Assembly (NCBI GenBank): GCA_937908115.1
Contig: CALEQZ010000015.1
Coordinates: 1 to 64,000, forward strand
Source: an uncultured Alcaligenaceae bacterium
Lineage (GTDB): Bacteria > Pseudomonadota > Gammaproteobacteria > Burkholderiales > Burkholderiaceae_B
Length of the DNA stretch: 64,000 nt
Reading direction: 5' to 3'
The notes beneath the pieces were generated by a model, which was given only the letters and a program-made list of their open reading frames with translations, made no database searches and was not told the origin of the DNA. Position 1 is the stretch's first letter. The number at the start of each line of letters is the position of its first letter. Below, piece by piece: positions 55,087 to 62,506 of the stretch. Position numbers and translations under genes: made by a program.

Positions 55087-56196
55087 ATGGAATTCTCGGC
55101 GGCGTATCGCTGCGTGCGCGCCGCGCTCGGCGCGGCATTGACGGCCGCGGCGTTCGGCGCGGCGGCGCAGGACCAGATCGTCAACGTCTACAACTGGGCC
55201 GAGTACACCGCGCCCGACACCTTGCCCGGCTTCGAAAAGGCTACCGGCATCAAGGTGCGCTACGACGTCTACGACAGCAACGACACGCTGCAGGCCAAGC
55301 TGCTGACGGGCAAGTCCGGCTATGACGTGGTCGTCCCCTCCACCCATTATGCGGCCCGCCAGATCGAAGGCGGCCTGTTCCAGAAGCTGGACAAGTCCAA
55401 GATCCCCAATTGGAAATATTTGGACCCGGACATCATGGCCCTGGTAGCCGAGGTCGACCCCGGCAACCAGTACCTGGTGCCCTGGGGCTACGGCACCAAC
55501 GGACTGGGCTACAACGTCACCCGCGCGCGCGAGGCGCTGGGCGCGGACGCCGACCTGGGCAGCTGGGACATGCTGTTCAAGCCCGAAAACGCCGCCAAGC
55601 TGCAAGGTTGCGGCATTTCCATCCTGGACGAGGCCGCCCAGGTGTTCCCGGCCGTGCTGCATTACCTGGGCAAGGACCCCAACAGCAGCAAGCCCGAGGA
55701 CTACCGCGAGGCGCTGGCGCTGCTCAAGACCATCCGGCCCTATGTCCGCCAGTTCAGTTCTTCGGGCTACATCGACGAGCTGGCCGCGGGGGACCTGTGC
55801 ATGGTCTACGGGTATTCGGGCGACGTGCTGATCGCCGGCCGGCGCGCCAAGGAAGCCAAGCGCGACTACAAGATCGATTACTACATCCCCAAGGGCGGGG
55901 CGCCGGCCTGGTTCGACACCATGGCCATCCCCAAGGATGCGCCCAATGTCGACGCGGCGCATGCCTTCATCAACTACATCGAAACCCCGCAGGTGCATGC
56001 GGCCATCACCAACCACATGTTCTATCCGAACGCCAACAAAGAGGCGCGCAAGTACGTGGACAAGGAAGTGGCCGACAACCCGATGATCTATCCGCCGCCT
56101 GAGGTGGCCAAGACGCTGTTCGTCATCAAGCCCCAGCCGCTGCCGGTCCAGCGGCTGCAGACCCGGCTGTGGGCAGAACTGAAGTCGGGACGGTAG
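55087..56196 (+). CDS. potF: Polyamine (putrescine/spermidine) ABC transporter substrate-binding protein
   Basis: Periplasmic receptor of the PotF/PotD type. From ATG 55087, behind a GGGGG ribosome-binding site, it is 369 residues with a signal peptide ending near FGAAAQ (about residue 28). Diagnostic parts are VNVYNWAEYTAPDTLPGFEKATGIKVRYDVYDSND, GYDVVVPSTHY, VPWGYGTNGLGYN and YSGDVLIAGRRA. Putrescine is favoured by the PotFGHI-type gene order, but specificity is not proven. ATG 55045 is possible but would prefix a non-signal stretch. Confidence 0.93.
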   Translation: MEFSAAYRCVRAALGAALTAAAFGAAAQDQIVNVYNWAEYTAPDTLPGFEKATGIKVRYDVYDSNDTLQAKLLTGKSGYDVVVPSTHYAARQIEGGLFQKLDKSKIPNWKYLDPDIMALVAEVDPGNQYLVPWGYGTNGLGYNVTRAREALGADADLGSWDMLFKPENAAKLQGCGISILDEAAQVFPAVLHYLGKDPNSSKPEDYREALALLKTIRPYVRQFSSSGYIDELAAGDLCMVYGYSGDVLIAGRRAKEAKRDYKIDYYIPKGGAPAWFDTMAIPKDAPNVDAAHAFINYIETPQVHAAITNHMFYPNANKEARKYVDKEVADNPMIYPPPEVAKTLFVIKPQPLPVQRLQTRLWAELKSGR

Positions 56197-56201
56197 CGAT
56201 C

Positions 56202-57332
56202 ATGGCCGACAGCCGCATGCCGGCCCAGCAATATTCCGGCGACCCGGACGAGTTCGTCCGGCTGGTCGACCTGGTCAAGATATTCGGCGACACGGTCGCC
56301 GTGCGTTCGGTCAACCTGAGCGTCAGGCGCAACGAGCTGTTCGCGCTGCTGGGCAGCTCGGGCTGCGGCAAGTCCACGCTGCTGCGCATGTTGGCCGGAT
56401 TCGAGCGCGCGACGTCCGGGCGCATCCTGCTCGATGGCGAGGACATCACCGACGTGCCGCCGTACAGGCGGCCGGTCAACATGATGTTCCAGTCGTACGC
56501 GCTGTTTCCGCACATGACCGTGGAGGCCAACGTCGCCTTCGGCCTGCGCCAGGAAGGCGTGCCGCGCGCCGAAATCCATGATCGCGTCTTCGAGGCGCTG
56601 GACCTGGTCCAGATGGCGCAATACTCGCGGCGCAAGCCGCACCAGCTGTCGGGCGGCCAGCAGCAGCGCGTGGCGCTGGCGCGCAGCCTGGTCAAGCGGC
56701 CCAAGCTGCTGCTGCTGGACGAACCCATGTCCGCGCTGGACAAGCAGATCCGGCAGAAGACCCAGATCGAACTGGCGCGCATCCTCGAGCAGGTCGGCGT
56801 GACCTGCGTGATGGTCACCCACGACCAGGAAGAGGCCATGACCATGGCCGACCGGCTTGCGGTCATGACCGACGGCCAGATCGTGCAGTACGGCACGCCG
56901 CGCGAGGTCTATGATTTCCCGGTATCACGCTTCGTCGCCGGCTTCATCGGCTCGGCCAACCTCTTTACCGGCACCATCGTCGTGGACGAGCCCGATCACA
57001 TCGCCATCGAGTGCGACGAGCTGCCCCGGCCGCTTTTCGTCAGCCACGGCGTGAGCGAGCCGCTGGGCATGGAAGTGCACGTCTCGATCCGGCCCGAGCG
57101 GGTGGTGGTCAGCCGCACCCAGCCGCAAGGCGAATACAACTGGGCCCGCGGGGTGGTTAGCCACATGGCGTGGCTGGGCAGCCACGCGCTCTATCACATC
57201 CGTCTGGATTCGGGCAAAGTGGTCGAAGCCAGCGTGCCCAGCCTGACGCTGGCGCAATCGGATGCGCCCGGCCTGGACGATGAAGTCTTCGTCGGCTGGG
57301 ATCCGGACAGCGCCAAGGTGCTGGCGTCATGA
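56202..57332 (+). CDS. potG: Polyamine ABC transporter ATP-binding protein
   Basis: ATPase of the polyamine importer. From ATG 56202 it is 376 residues: Walker A LGSSGCGKSTLLRMLAG (about residue 53), Q-loop MMFQSYALFPHMTV, signature HQLSGGQQQRVALARSL, Walker B LLLLDEPMSALDKQ, and a C-terminal TOBE domain (VHVSIRPERVVVS). It lies 5 bp after potF and overlaps potH by 4 bp. Confidence 0.94.
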   Translation: MADSRMPAQQYSGDPDEFVRLVDLVKIFGDTVAVRSVNLSVRRNELFALLGSSGCGKSTLLRMLAGFERATSGRILLDGEDITDVPPYRRPVNMMFQSYALFPHMTVEANVAFGLRQEGVPRAEIHDRVFEALDLVQMAQYSRRKPHQLSGGQQQRVALARSLVKRPKLLLLDEPMSALDKQIRQKTQIELARILEQVGVTCVMVTHDQEEAMTMADRLAVMTDGQIVQYGTPREVYDFPVSRFVAGFIGSANLFTGTIVVDEPDHIAIECDELPRPLFVSHGVSEPLGMEVHVSIRPERVVVSRTQPQGEYNWARGVVSHMAWLGSHALYHIRLDSGKVVEASVPSLTLAQSDAPGLDDEVFVGWDPDSAKVLAS

Positions 57333-58246
57333 GCCGGGCGCCGCGCCCGCGCCTGCCGGGGCCCCGCGCGCTGGCCGTCGTGCCGCCCTACGCGTGGCTG
57401 GTCCTGGTGCTGCTCGTGCCTTTCCTGCTGGTGGTCAAGATCAGCTTTGCCGACCTGCAGTTCGGGGTGCCGCCATATACGCCGCTGGCCCAGTTCGAGG
57501 ACGAGGCCATCAAGCTGACGCTGCACCTGCGCGGCTACGCGATGCTGTTCTCCGACAGCCTGTACCTGGCGACCTATGCGAACTCGCTCAAGATGGCTGC
57601 GGTCACCACGCTGTGCTGCATGCTGATCGGCTATCCGATCGCCTACTACATTGCCCGGTCTTCGCCAGCGACACGCAACCTGCTGCTGCTGGGCGTCATC
57701 CTGCCGTTCTGGACCTCGCTGCTGCTGCGGGTCTACGCGTGGGTGGGCATCCTGCGCAACGACGGCCTGCTCAACAATGCGCTGATGGCGCTGGGCCTGA
57801 TCGATGCGCCGCTGGAGATCTACCGCACCGACTTGGCCGTATACATCGGGATGGTCTACGCCTACCTGCCTTTCTTCATCCTGCCGCTGTACGCGACGCT
57901 GGTCAAGCTTGACCCGAGGCTGCTCGAAGCCGCCTACGACCTGGGCGCGCGGCCGTGGCAGGCCTTTTTGCGCGTGACGCTGCCTCTGTCGCGCCCGGGC
58001 GTGATCGCCGGCGCCATGCTGGTCTTCATCCCCTGCGTGGGTGAGTTCGTCATTCCCGAAATGCTCGGTGGGGCCAACACCCTGATGATGGGCCGGGTGA
58101 TGTGGAACGAGTTCTTCGCCAATACGGACTGGCCCATGGCCGCCTCCATCACCGTGGTCATGGTGCTGCTGCTGCTGGTGCCCCTTGCGCTCTTGCAGCA
58201 AGTGCAGGCCCGCCAAGTCGACCGGCGGCGGGAGGGTTGGCAATGA
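57329..58246 (+). CDS. potH: Polyamine ABC transporter permease PotH-like
   Basis: First inner-membrane permease of the importer, 305 residues with six helices. YPIAYYIARSSPATRNLLLLGVILPFWTSLLLRVYAW and the ATPase-contact EAA loop LEAAYDLGARPWQAFLRVTLPLSRPG are typical; FIPCVGEFVIPEMLGG closes the family block. ATGA overlaps with potG, and potI starts 4 bases before its end. Confidence 0.94.
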   Translation: MSRAPRPRLPGPRALAVVPPYAWLVLVLLVPFLLVVKISFADLQFGVPPYTPLAQFEDEAIKLTLHLRGYAMLFSDSLYLATYANSLKMAAVTTLCCMLIGYPIAYYIARSSPATRNLLLLGVILPFWTSLLLRVYAWVGILRNDGLLNNALMALGLIDAPLEIYRTDLAVYIGMVYAYLPFFILPLYATLVKLDPRLLEAAYDLGARPWQAFLRVTLPLSRPGVIAGAMLVFIPCVGEFVIPEMLGGANTLMMGRVMWNEFFANTDWPMAASITVVMVLLLLVPLALLQQVQARQVDRRREGWQ

Positions 58247-59070
58247 GCGCGCGCCGCGTGGCTGCTGCCGGCGAGTGCAGCCCCTGGCTGCGCATGCTGG
58301 CGCTGGGGCTGGGCTTCGCCTTCCTGTACATACCCATCGTCAGCCTGATCGTCTTTTCCTTCAATGACTCGTCCATGGTCAATACCTGGTCGGGTTTTTC
58401 GCTGCGCTGGTACCGCGAGCTGTTCAACGATGACGTGCTGCTGTCGGCGGCATGGCTGTCGCTGCGCATTGCCGCGCTGACGGCCACGGCGGCCGTCATC
58501 ATCGGCACCTGGGCCGGCTACGTCTTGGCCCGCATGGGGCGCTTTCGCGGATTTTCCCTGTACGTGGGGATGGTCAGCGCTCCGCTGGTGATCCCGGAAG
58601 TGGTGCTGGGCATTTCGCTGCTGCTGATGTTCGTCGAGATGGATTCGCTGTTCGGCTGGCCTTCGCAGCGTGGCATGTTCACCATCTGGGTCGGGCACAC
58701 CGTCATGTGCACGGCTTACGTGGCGGTCATCATCCAGTCGCGCGTGCGCGATCTGGACCGTTCGCTCGAGGAGGCGGCGCAGGATCTGGGCGCGCCGCCA
58801 CTGAAGGTGTTTTTCCTGGTCACGCTGCCGCTGATCGCGCCGGCGCTGGGCGCAGCCTGGCTGCTGTCCTTTACCTTGTCGCTGGACGACGTGGTGGTTG
58901 CCTCCTTCCTTTCCGGCCCCGGATACACGCCGCTGTCGCCGGAAATCTTCTCGCGCGTGCGCCTGGGCCTCAAGCCCGAGGTCAACGCGCTGGCCTCCCT
59001 CTTCATCCTTGCGGTGGGCCTGTGCGTGGTGGCCGCTCACCGCATGCAAAAGCGCAAGGAGACGGCATGA
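58243..59070 (+). CDS. potI: Polyamine ABC transporter permease PotI-like
   Basis: Second permease of the importer, 275 residues, six helices. FLYIPIVSLIVFSFNDSSMVNTWSGFSLRWY is the usual PotI/PotC N-terminus and the EAA loop is LEEAAQDLGAPPLKVFFLVTLPLIAPAL. ATG 58243 has GGGAGGG upstream and overlaps the potH stop; the stop overlaps the ArsC-like gene. Confidence 0.94.
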   Translation: MSARRVAAAGECSPWLRMLALGLGFAFLYIPIVSLIVFSFNDSSMVNTWSGFSLRWYRELFNDDVLLSAAWLSLRIAALTATAAVIIGTWAGYVLARMGRFRGFSLYVGMVSAPLVIPEVVLGISLLLMFVEMDSLFGWPSQRGMFTIWVGHTVMCTAYVAVIIQSRVRDLDRSLEEAAQDLGAPPLKVFFLVTLPLIAPALGAAWLLSFTLSLDDVVVASFLSGPGYTPLSPEIFSRVRLGLKPEVNALASLFILAVGLCVVAAHRMQKRKETA

Positions 59071-59420
59071 CCCTTACCCTGTACGGCCTGGCCAAGTGCT
59101 CGACCTGCGTCAAGGCGCGCCAATGGCTGGACGCGCACGGCATCACGCACGAATTCGTCGATTACCGCGACCGGCCCGTGCCGGCCAGGACGCTGGCGAA
59201 GTGGGCCCGCCAGTTGGGCGGATGGGAAAAGCTCGTCAACCGCGCATCCATGACCTGGCGCAACCTGCCGCAAGACCGCAAGGCGCCGGCTAGCGACGCC
59301 GAGTGGACGGCGCTGATCGCCGAATATCCGGCACTGGTGCGCCGCCCGGTGGCGGTGGATGATTCGGGCGAGGTCGGCGTTGGATTCTCCGAGAAGCGCT
59401 ACCAGGAACGCTTTGCCTGA
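59067..59420 (+). CDS. ArsC/Spx family (YffB-like) thioredoxin-fold protein
   Basis: Small protein of the arsenate reductase-like family; most YffB-type members have no proven arsenate role. The 117 residues start MTLTLYGLAKCSTCVKARQWLD with a CxxC at about residues 11-14, then WEKLVNRASMTWRNLP and IKRP-like LVRRPVAV. ATG overlaps the potI stop by 4 bp, so it is translated with the polyamine importer, although a functional link is unclear. No ars genes are nearby. Confidence 0.88.
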   Translation: MTLTLYGLAKCSTCVKARQWLDAHGITHEFVDYRDRPVPARTLAKWARQLGGWEKLVNRASMTWRNLPQDRKAPASDAEWTALIAEYPALVRRPVAVDDSGEVGVGFSEKRYQERFA

Positions 59421-59439
59421 CTCCGGCGGGCGGCGGCCG

Positions 59440-60120
59440 ATGCGCCCGCTGCCGGATGCGTTTTTCGATCGCGACGCCGAGCAGGTGGCCCGGGAACTCG
59501 TCGGCATGGTGTTGCGCCGGCGACTGGGCCAGTTGTGGCTGTCGGCGCGCATCATCGAGACCGAGGCCTACTACCTGCGCGAAAAGGGCAGCCATGCCTC
59601 GCTCGGCTACACGCACAAGCGCCGCGCTCTTTTCATGGATGGCGGCGCCATTTACATGTACTACGCGCGCGGCGGCGATTCGCTCAACATCAGTGCCGCC
59701 GGCCCGGGCAATGCCGTGCTGATCAAGTCCGGCTATCCGTGGCTGGACGATTGGTCGGGGCCCGAGGCGCTGCAGCGCATGCAGGCGCTCAATCCCGATG
59801 CTGCCGGCCGGCCCCGGCCGATCGCCGGCCTGTGCGCCGGGCAGACGCTGCTGTGCAAGTCGCTGGGATTGAAAGTGCCGGATTGGGATGCCAAGCGCTT
59901 CGATCCCGCCACATTCTTCGTCGACGACGTGGGCGAGCGCCCGCCCGTGCTGTTGCGCGCCCGTCGGCTGGGCATACCGGCCGGCCGCGACGAGCATTTG
60001 CCGTACCGCTATGTGGATGCGGCATATGCAGCATGCTGCACCCGCAATCCTGCCCGCCGCGGCCAGGTCCCGGGCGTGGACTATTGGCGGGTCGATCGCT
60101 GCGGACGGCCGCTGGACTGA
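59440..60120 (+). CDS. 3-methyladenine DNA glycosylase (AAG/MPG family)
   Basis: Base-excision enzyme removing alkylated purines. From ATG 59440 the product is 226 residues with the AAG-type motifs ARELVGMVLRR, the catalytic ARIIETEAYY (Glu about residue 43), GSHASLGYTHKRRALFMDGGAIYMYYARG and the C-terminal YRYVDAAYAA region. A TTG at 59413 has a better-placed AGGA site and would add nine residues, so the start is open. Its end overlaps the convergent YrbL-like gene by 40 bp. Confidence 0.92.
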   Translation: MRPLPDAFFDRDAEQVARELVGMVLRRRLGQLWLSARIIETEAYYLREKGSHASLGYTHKRRALFMDGGAIYMYYARGGDSLNISAAGPGNAVLIKSGYPWLDDWSGPEALQRMQALNPDAAGRPRPIAGLCAGQTLLCKSLGLKVPDWDAKRFDPATFFVDDVGERPPVLLRARRLGIPAGRDEHLPYRYVDAAYAACCTRNPARRGQVPGVDYWRVDRCGRPLD

Positions 60121-60821
60121 GTCGCTTCGGCGCGCGTGCCGGCCGGCACCGCGCCTTGGCCGGCCGCAAACCCGGCCACGCGCCCGGTGTGGCGCTGCAG
60201 TTCGTCGAGCAATTCCTGGTACTTGCGCTGCAGGCGCCGCGCATTGAGCCGCTTGCTCATCGCGTAAAACGGCACGGCCTGCTTGTTGCCGAACCCGTCG
60301 ACCAGGTACATGCCCTGCCGGCCCTGCGCATTGCTGCCGACGACGATGTTGCCGCCCGAGACGTCATTGACGATGATGTGGGCCGCCGCCAGGCTGTCGA
60401 ACAGGGCGTCGAGCTGCGCGCGCAGTGCCGGCGTCAGTCCCTGTTCGCGCACGACCGCCGTCAGCGTGGGCGCCAGCCCCCCTTGGCCGTCGCTGATCTT
60501 TTCCACCAGCATACCCAGGCCCTGCGTGGTTTCGGCCACCCCCAGGATGCGCGCCAGCGGCATCGGCGAGGGCGCCTGCGAGGCGGCGGCGATGTATTCG
60601 GTGATCTCGTCCATGAAGACGCGGTGCTCGCTGGCGCGCCGGAAGCGCCGGTACCAGCGCCTGAGCCGGCGCTTGCGCTCGTAGATTTCGCGGGCCTCGC
60701 GGTCCAAAACCTTGATCAGCAGGTGAGGATCGCCAGGGTGCTGGAAGACGTGCCGGTCGCCGCCGGAAATCAGCGGCTGGGCGCCGGTCAGGTCGATCGG
60801 AGCAAAGGAGAAAGCAGGCAT
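60081..60821 (-). CDS. YrbL family protein (PhoP-regulatory-network type)
   Basis: 246-residue cytoplasmic protein of the YrbL family, whose fold resembles protein kinases; in enterics yrbL is PhoP/PmrA-regulated but of unknown activity. Core features are GGDRHVFQHPGDPHLLIKVLD, the basic stretch KRRLRRWYRRFRRASEHRVFMDE, and kinase-loop-like AAHIIVNDVSGGNIVVG with LVDGFGNK. The usual catalytic HxD appears as NDVSGGN, so activity is doubtful. The C-terminal 40 bp overlap the glycosylase gene on the other strand. Confidence 0.82.
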   Translation of the reverse strand: MPAFSFAPIDLTGAQPLISGGDRHVFQHPGDPHLLIKVLDREAREIYERKRRLRRWYRRFRRASEHRVFMDEITEYIAAASQAPSPMPLARILGVAETTQGLGMLVEKISDGQGGLAPTLTAVVREQGLTPALRAQLDALFDSLAAAHIIVNDVSGGNIVVGSNAQGRQGMYLVDGFGNKQAVPFYAMSKRLNARRLQRKYQELLDELQRHTGRVAGFAAGQGAVPAGTRAEATQSSGRPQRSTRQ

Positions 60822-61054
60822 GGAGGTCGGTCGTATGCGGCGCCTCGCGCTGCAAGGCGCTCGCCCCGCGCAAGCAAGGGCGGGTAGTATGTGCGCGGTG
60901 GCGTCGGCGTCACTGTAACGTCATTTTCCCGTTGCGGGAAATCGGCCGGGCTGGCGCGGCCGGCCGCCGCCCCTTGGAGCCGGCCACGGGCGGATGGCAG
61001 CCGATGGCTGCGCGCGATGCAACCGGCCGGCTCCTACAATGGTGGCTTTGGGCG

Positions 61055-62440
61055 ATGAGCGTGACCAACGAACTTTGGTTTCTTGGCTTGGGCGCGTTGT
61101 GCGCCGGGGCGGCGCTGGGGGCGCTGCTGGTTGCGGCCGTGCGCGGGCGGCGGCCCGAGCAGGGCGAGGTGCGCGACGCCTTGCAGGAAGGCCTCGAACG
61201 CCTGGAGCGCAACCTGCGTGCCGAACTGGCCCAGAGCCAGCGCGAAATCCGCCGTGAATCGGCCGAGTCGGCGGCTGCCTTGCGTGGCGAACTTGCGCGT
61301 GGCAATGACGCCTTGCGCGCGACGCTTGCGCGCGACGCCGCCGCCGCCCGCAGCGAAAACGCCGAATCGCTGGCGCGCTTTGCCGCCGATTTCGCCGGCC
61401 GGCTCGAGGGCCTGATCGCGCTGAACGACCGTCGCATGGCCGAGGTCCGCGAAACCGTGGAGCAGCGGATGCAGGCACTGCAGGCAGACAACGGTGCCCG
61501 GCTCGACGAGATGCGCCGCATGGTGGACGAGAAGCTGCATGCCACGCTCGAGCAGCGGCTGGGTGCGTCGTTTCGCCTGGTCTCCGAGCGCCTGGAAGCC
61601 GTGCATAAGGGCTTGGGGGAAATGCAGGCGCTGGCCGCCGGCGTCGGCGACCTCAAGCGCGTGCTCACCAATGTCAAGACGCGTGGCACCTGGGGCGAGG
61701 TGCAGCTGGCGCGCCTGCTGGAAGACGTCATGAGTCCGGAGCAGTACGCCGCCAACGTCAGGCCGGTGCCCGGTAGCGACGCCGTGGTGGAATTCGCCAT
61801 CCGCCTGCCCGGGCGCGATGGCGGCGCGCCGGTCTGGCTGCCGCTGGACGCAAAGTTTCCCAAGGAAGAATACGAGCGGCTGCTTGCCGCCCAGGATGCC
61901 GCCGACGCACTTGCGGTGCAGGCGGCGTCGGCGGCACTGGCACGCGCGGTGCAGGTCCAGGCCAAGGCCATCGCCGAGCGCTACGTCGCGCCGCCGCACA
62001 CCACCGACTTCGCGATCATGTTCCTGCCTGCCGAAGGCTTGTATGCCGAGGTGCTGCGCCAGCCGGGACTACTCGACCGGCTGCACCGCATGCGCGTGAA
62101 CGTCGCTGGCCCCACCACGCTGGCGGCGCTGTTGAACAGCCTGCAGATGGGTTTCCGCACGCTGGCCATCGAGCGGCGTTCTTCCGAAGTCTGGCAGGTG
62201 CTGCGCGCGGTCAAGGCCGAGTTCGAGCGCTTTGGCCAGTCGCTGGCCTCGGTCAAGAAAACGCTGGAGACCGCCAGCAGCAAGATCGGCCAGACCGAGG
62301 TGCGCACCCGCGCCATGCTGCGCAACCTCAAGGATGTCGAGGCGCTGCCCGCGGGGCAGGGTGATGACGCGGGCGCTGGCGACCAAGCGTTGGACGAGAA
62401 GCCCGCGCCCGGGGAGCCTGGGTCCTTGGATCCCGCGTAA
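61055..62440 (+). CDS. rmuC: DNA recombination protein RmuC
   Basis: Membrane-anchored coiled-coil protein with a nuclease-like domain, limiting DNA inversions and involved in anti-invasion or recombination control. From ATG 61055 it is 461 residues: one N-terminal helix (ELWFLGLGALCAGAALGALLVAAV), a long coiled coil rich in Glu/Arg/Ala (about 35-190) and the RmuC domain with TNVKTRGTWGEVQLARLLEDVMSPEQY, PLDAKFPKEEYERL and FAIMFLPAEGLYAEVLR. A low-complexity tail ends it. Upstream ATGs in frame exist but add no conserved sequence. Confidence 0.94.
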   Translation: MSVTNELWFLGLGALCAGAALGALLVAAVRGRRPEQGEVRDALQEGLERLERNLRAELAQSQREIRRESAESAAALRGELARGNDALRATLARDAAAARSENAESLARFAADFAGRLEGLIALNDRRMAEVRETVEQRMQALQADNGARLDEMRRMVDEKLHATLEQRLGASFRLVSERLEAVHKGLGEMQALAAGVGDLKRVLTNVKTRGTWGEVQLARLLEDVMSPEQYAANVRPVPGSDAVVEFAIRLPGRDGGAPVWLPLDAKFPKEEYERLLAAQDAADALAVQAASAALARAVQVQAKAIAERYVAPPHTTDFAIMFLPAEGLYAEVLRQPGLLDRLHRMRVNVAGPTTLAALLNSLQMGFRTLAIERRSSEVWQVLRAVKAEFERFGQSLASVKKTLETASSKIGQTEVRTRAMLRNLKDVEALPAGQGDDAGAGDQALDEKPAPGEPGSLDPA

Positions 62441-62506
62441 GCCGCAGCGCGACTGGCCGGCCGCCCTACAATCTCCGCTATCGCAGCCGGATTCGCGGAG
62501 GGCTCC

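Noticed and set aside
50218..56016. A 1932-codon open frame on the minus strand
   Set aside because: Only the first part to be read downstream of 51201 is real (dctP). The rest lies antisense to the FtsX-type gene, globin, kdkA and potF, which have clear family motifs; such long frames arise from strong GC skew at codon third positions.
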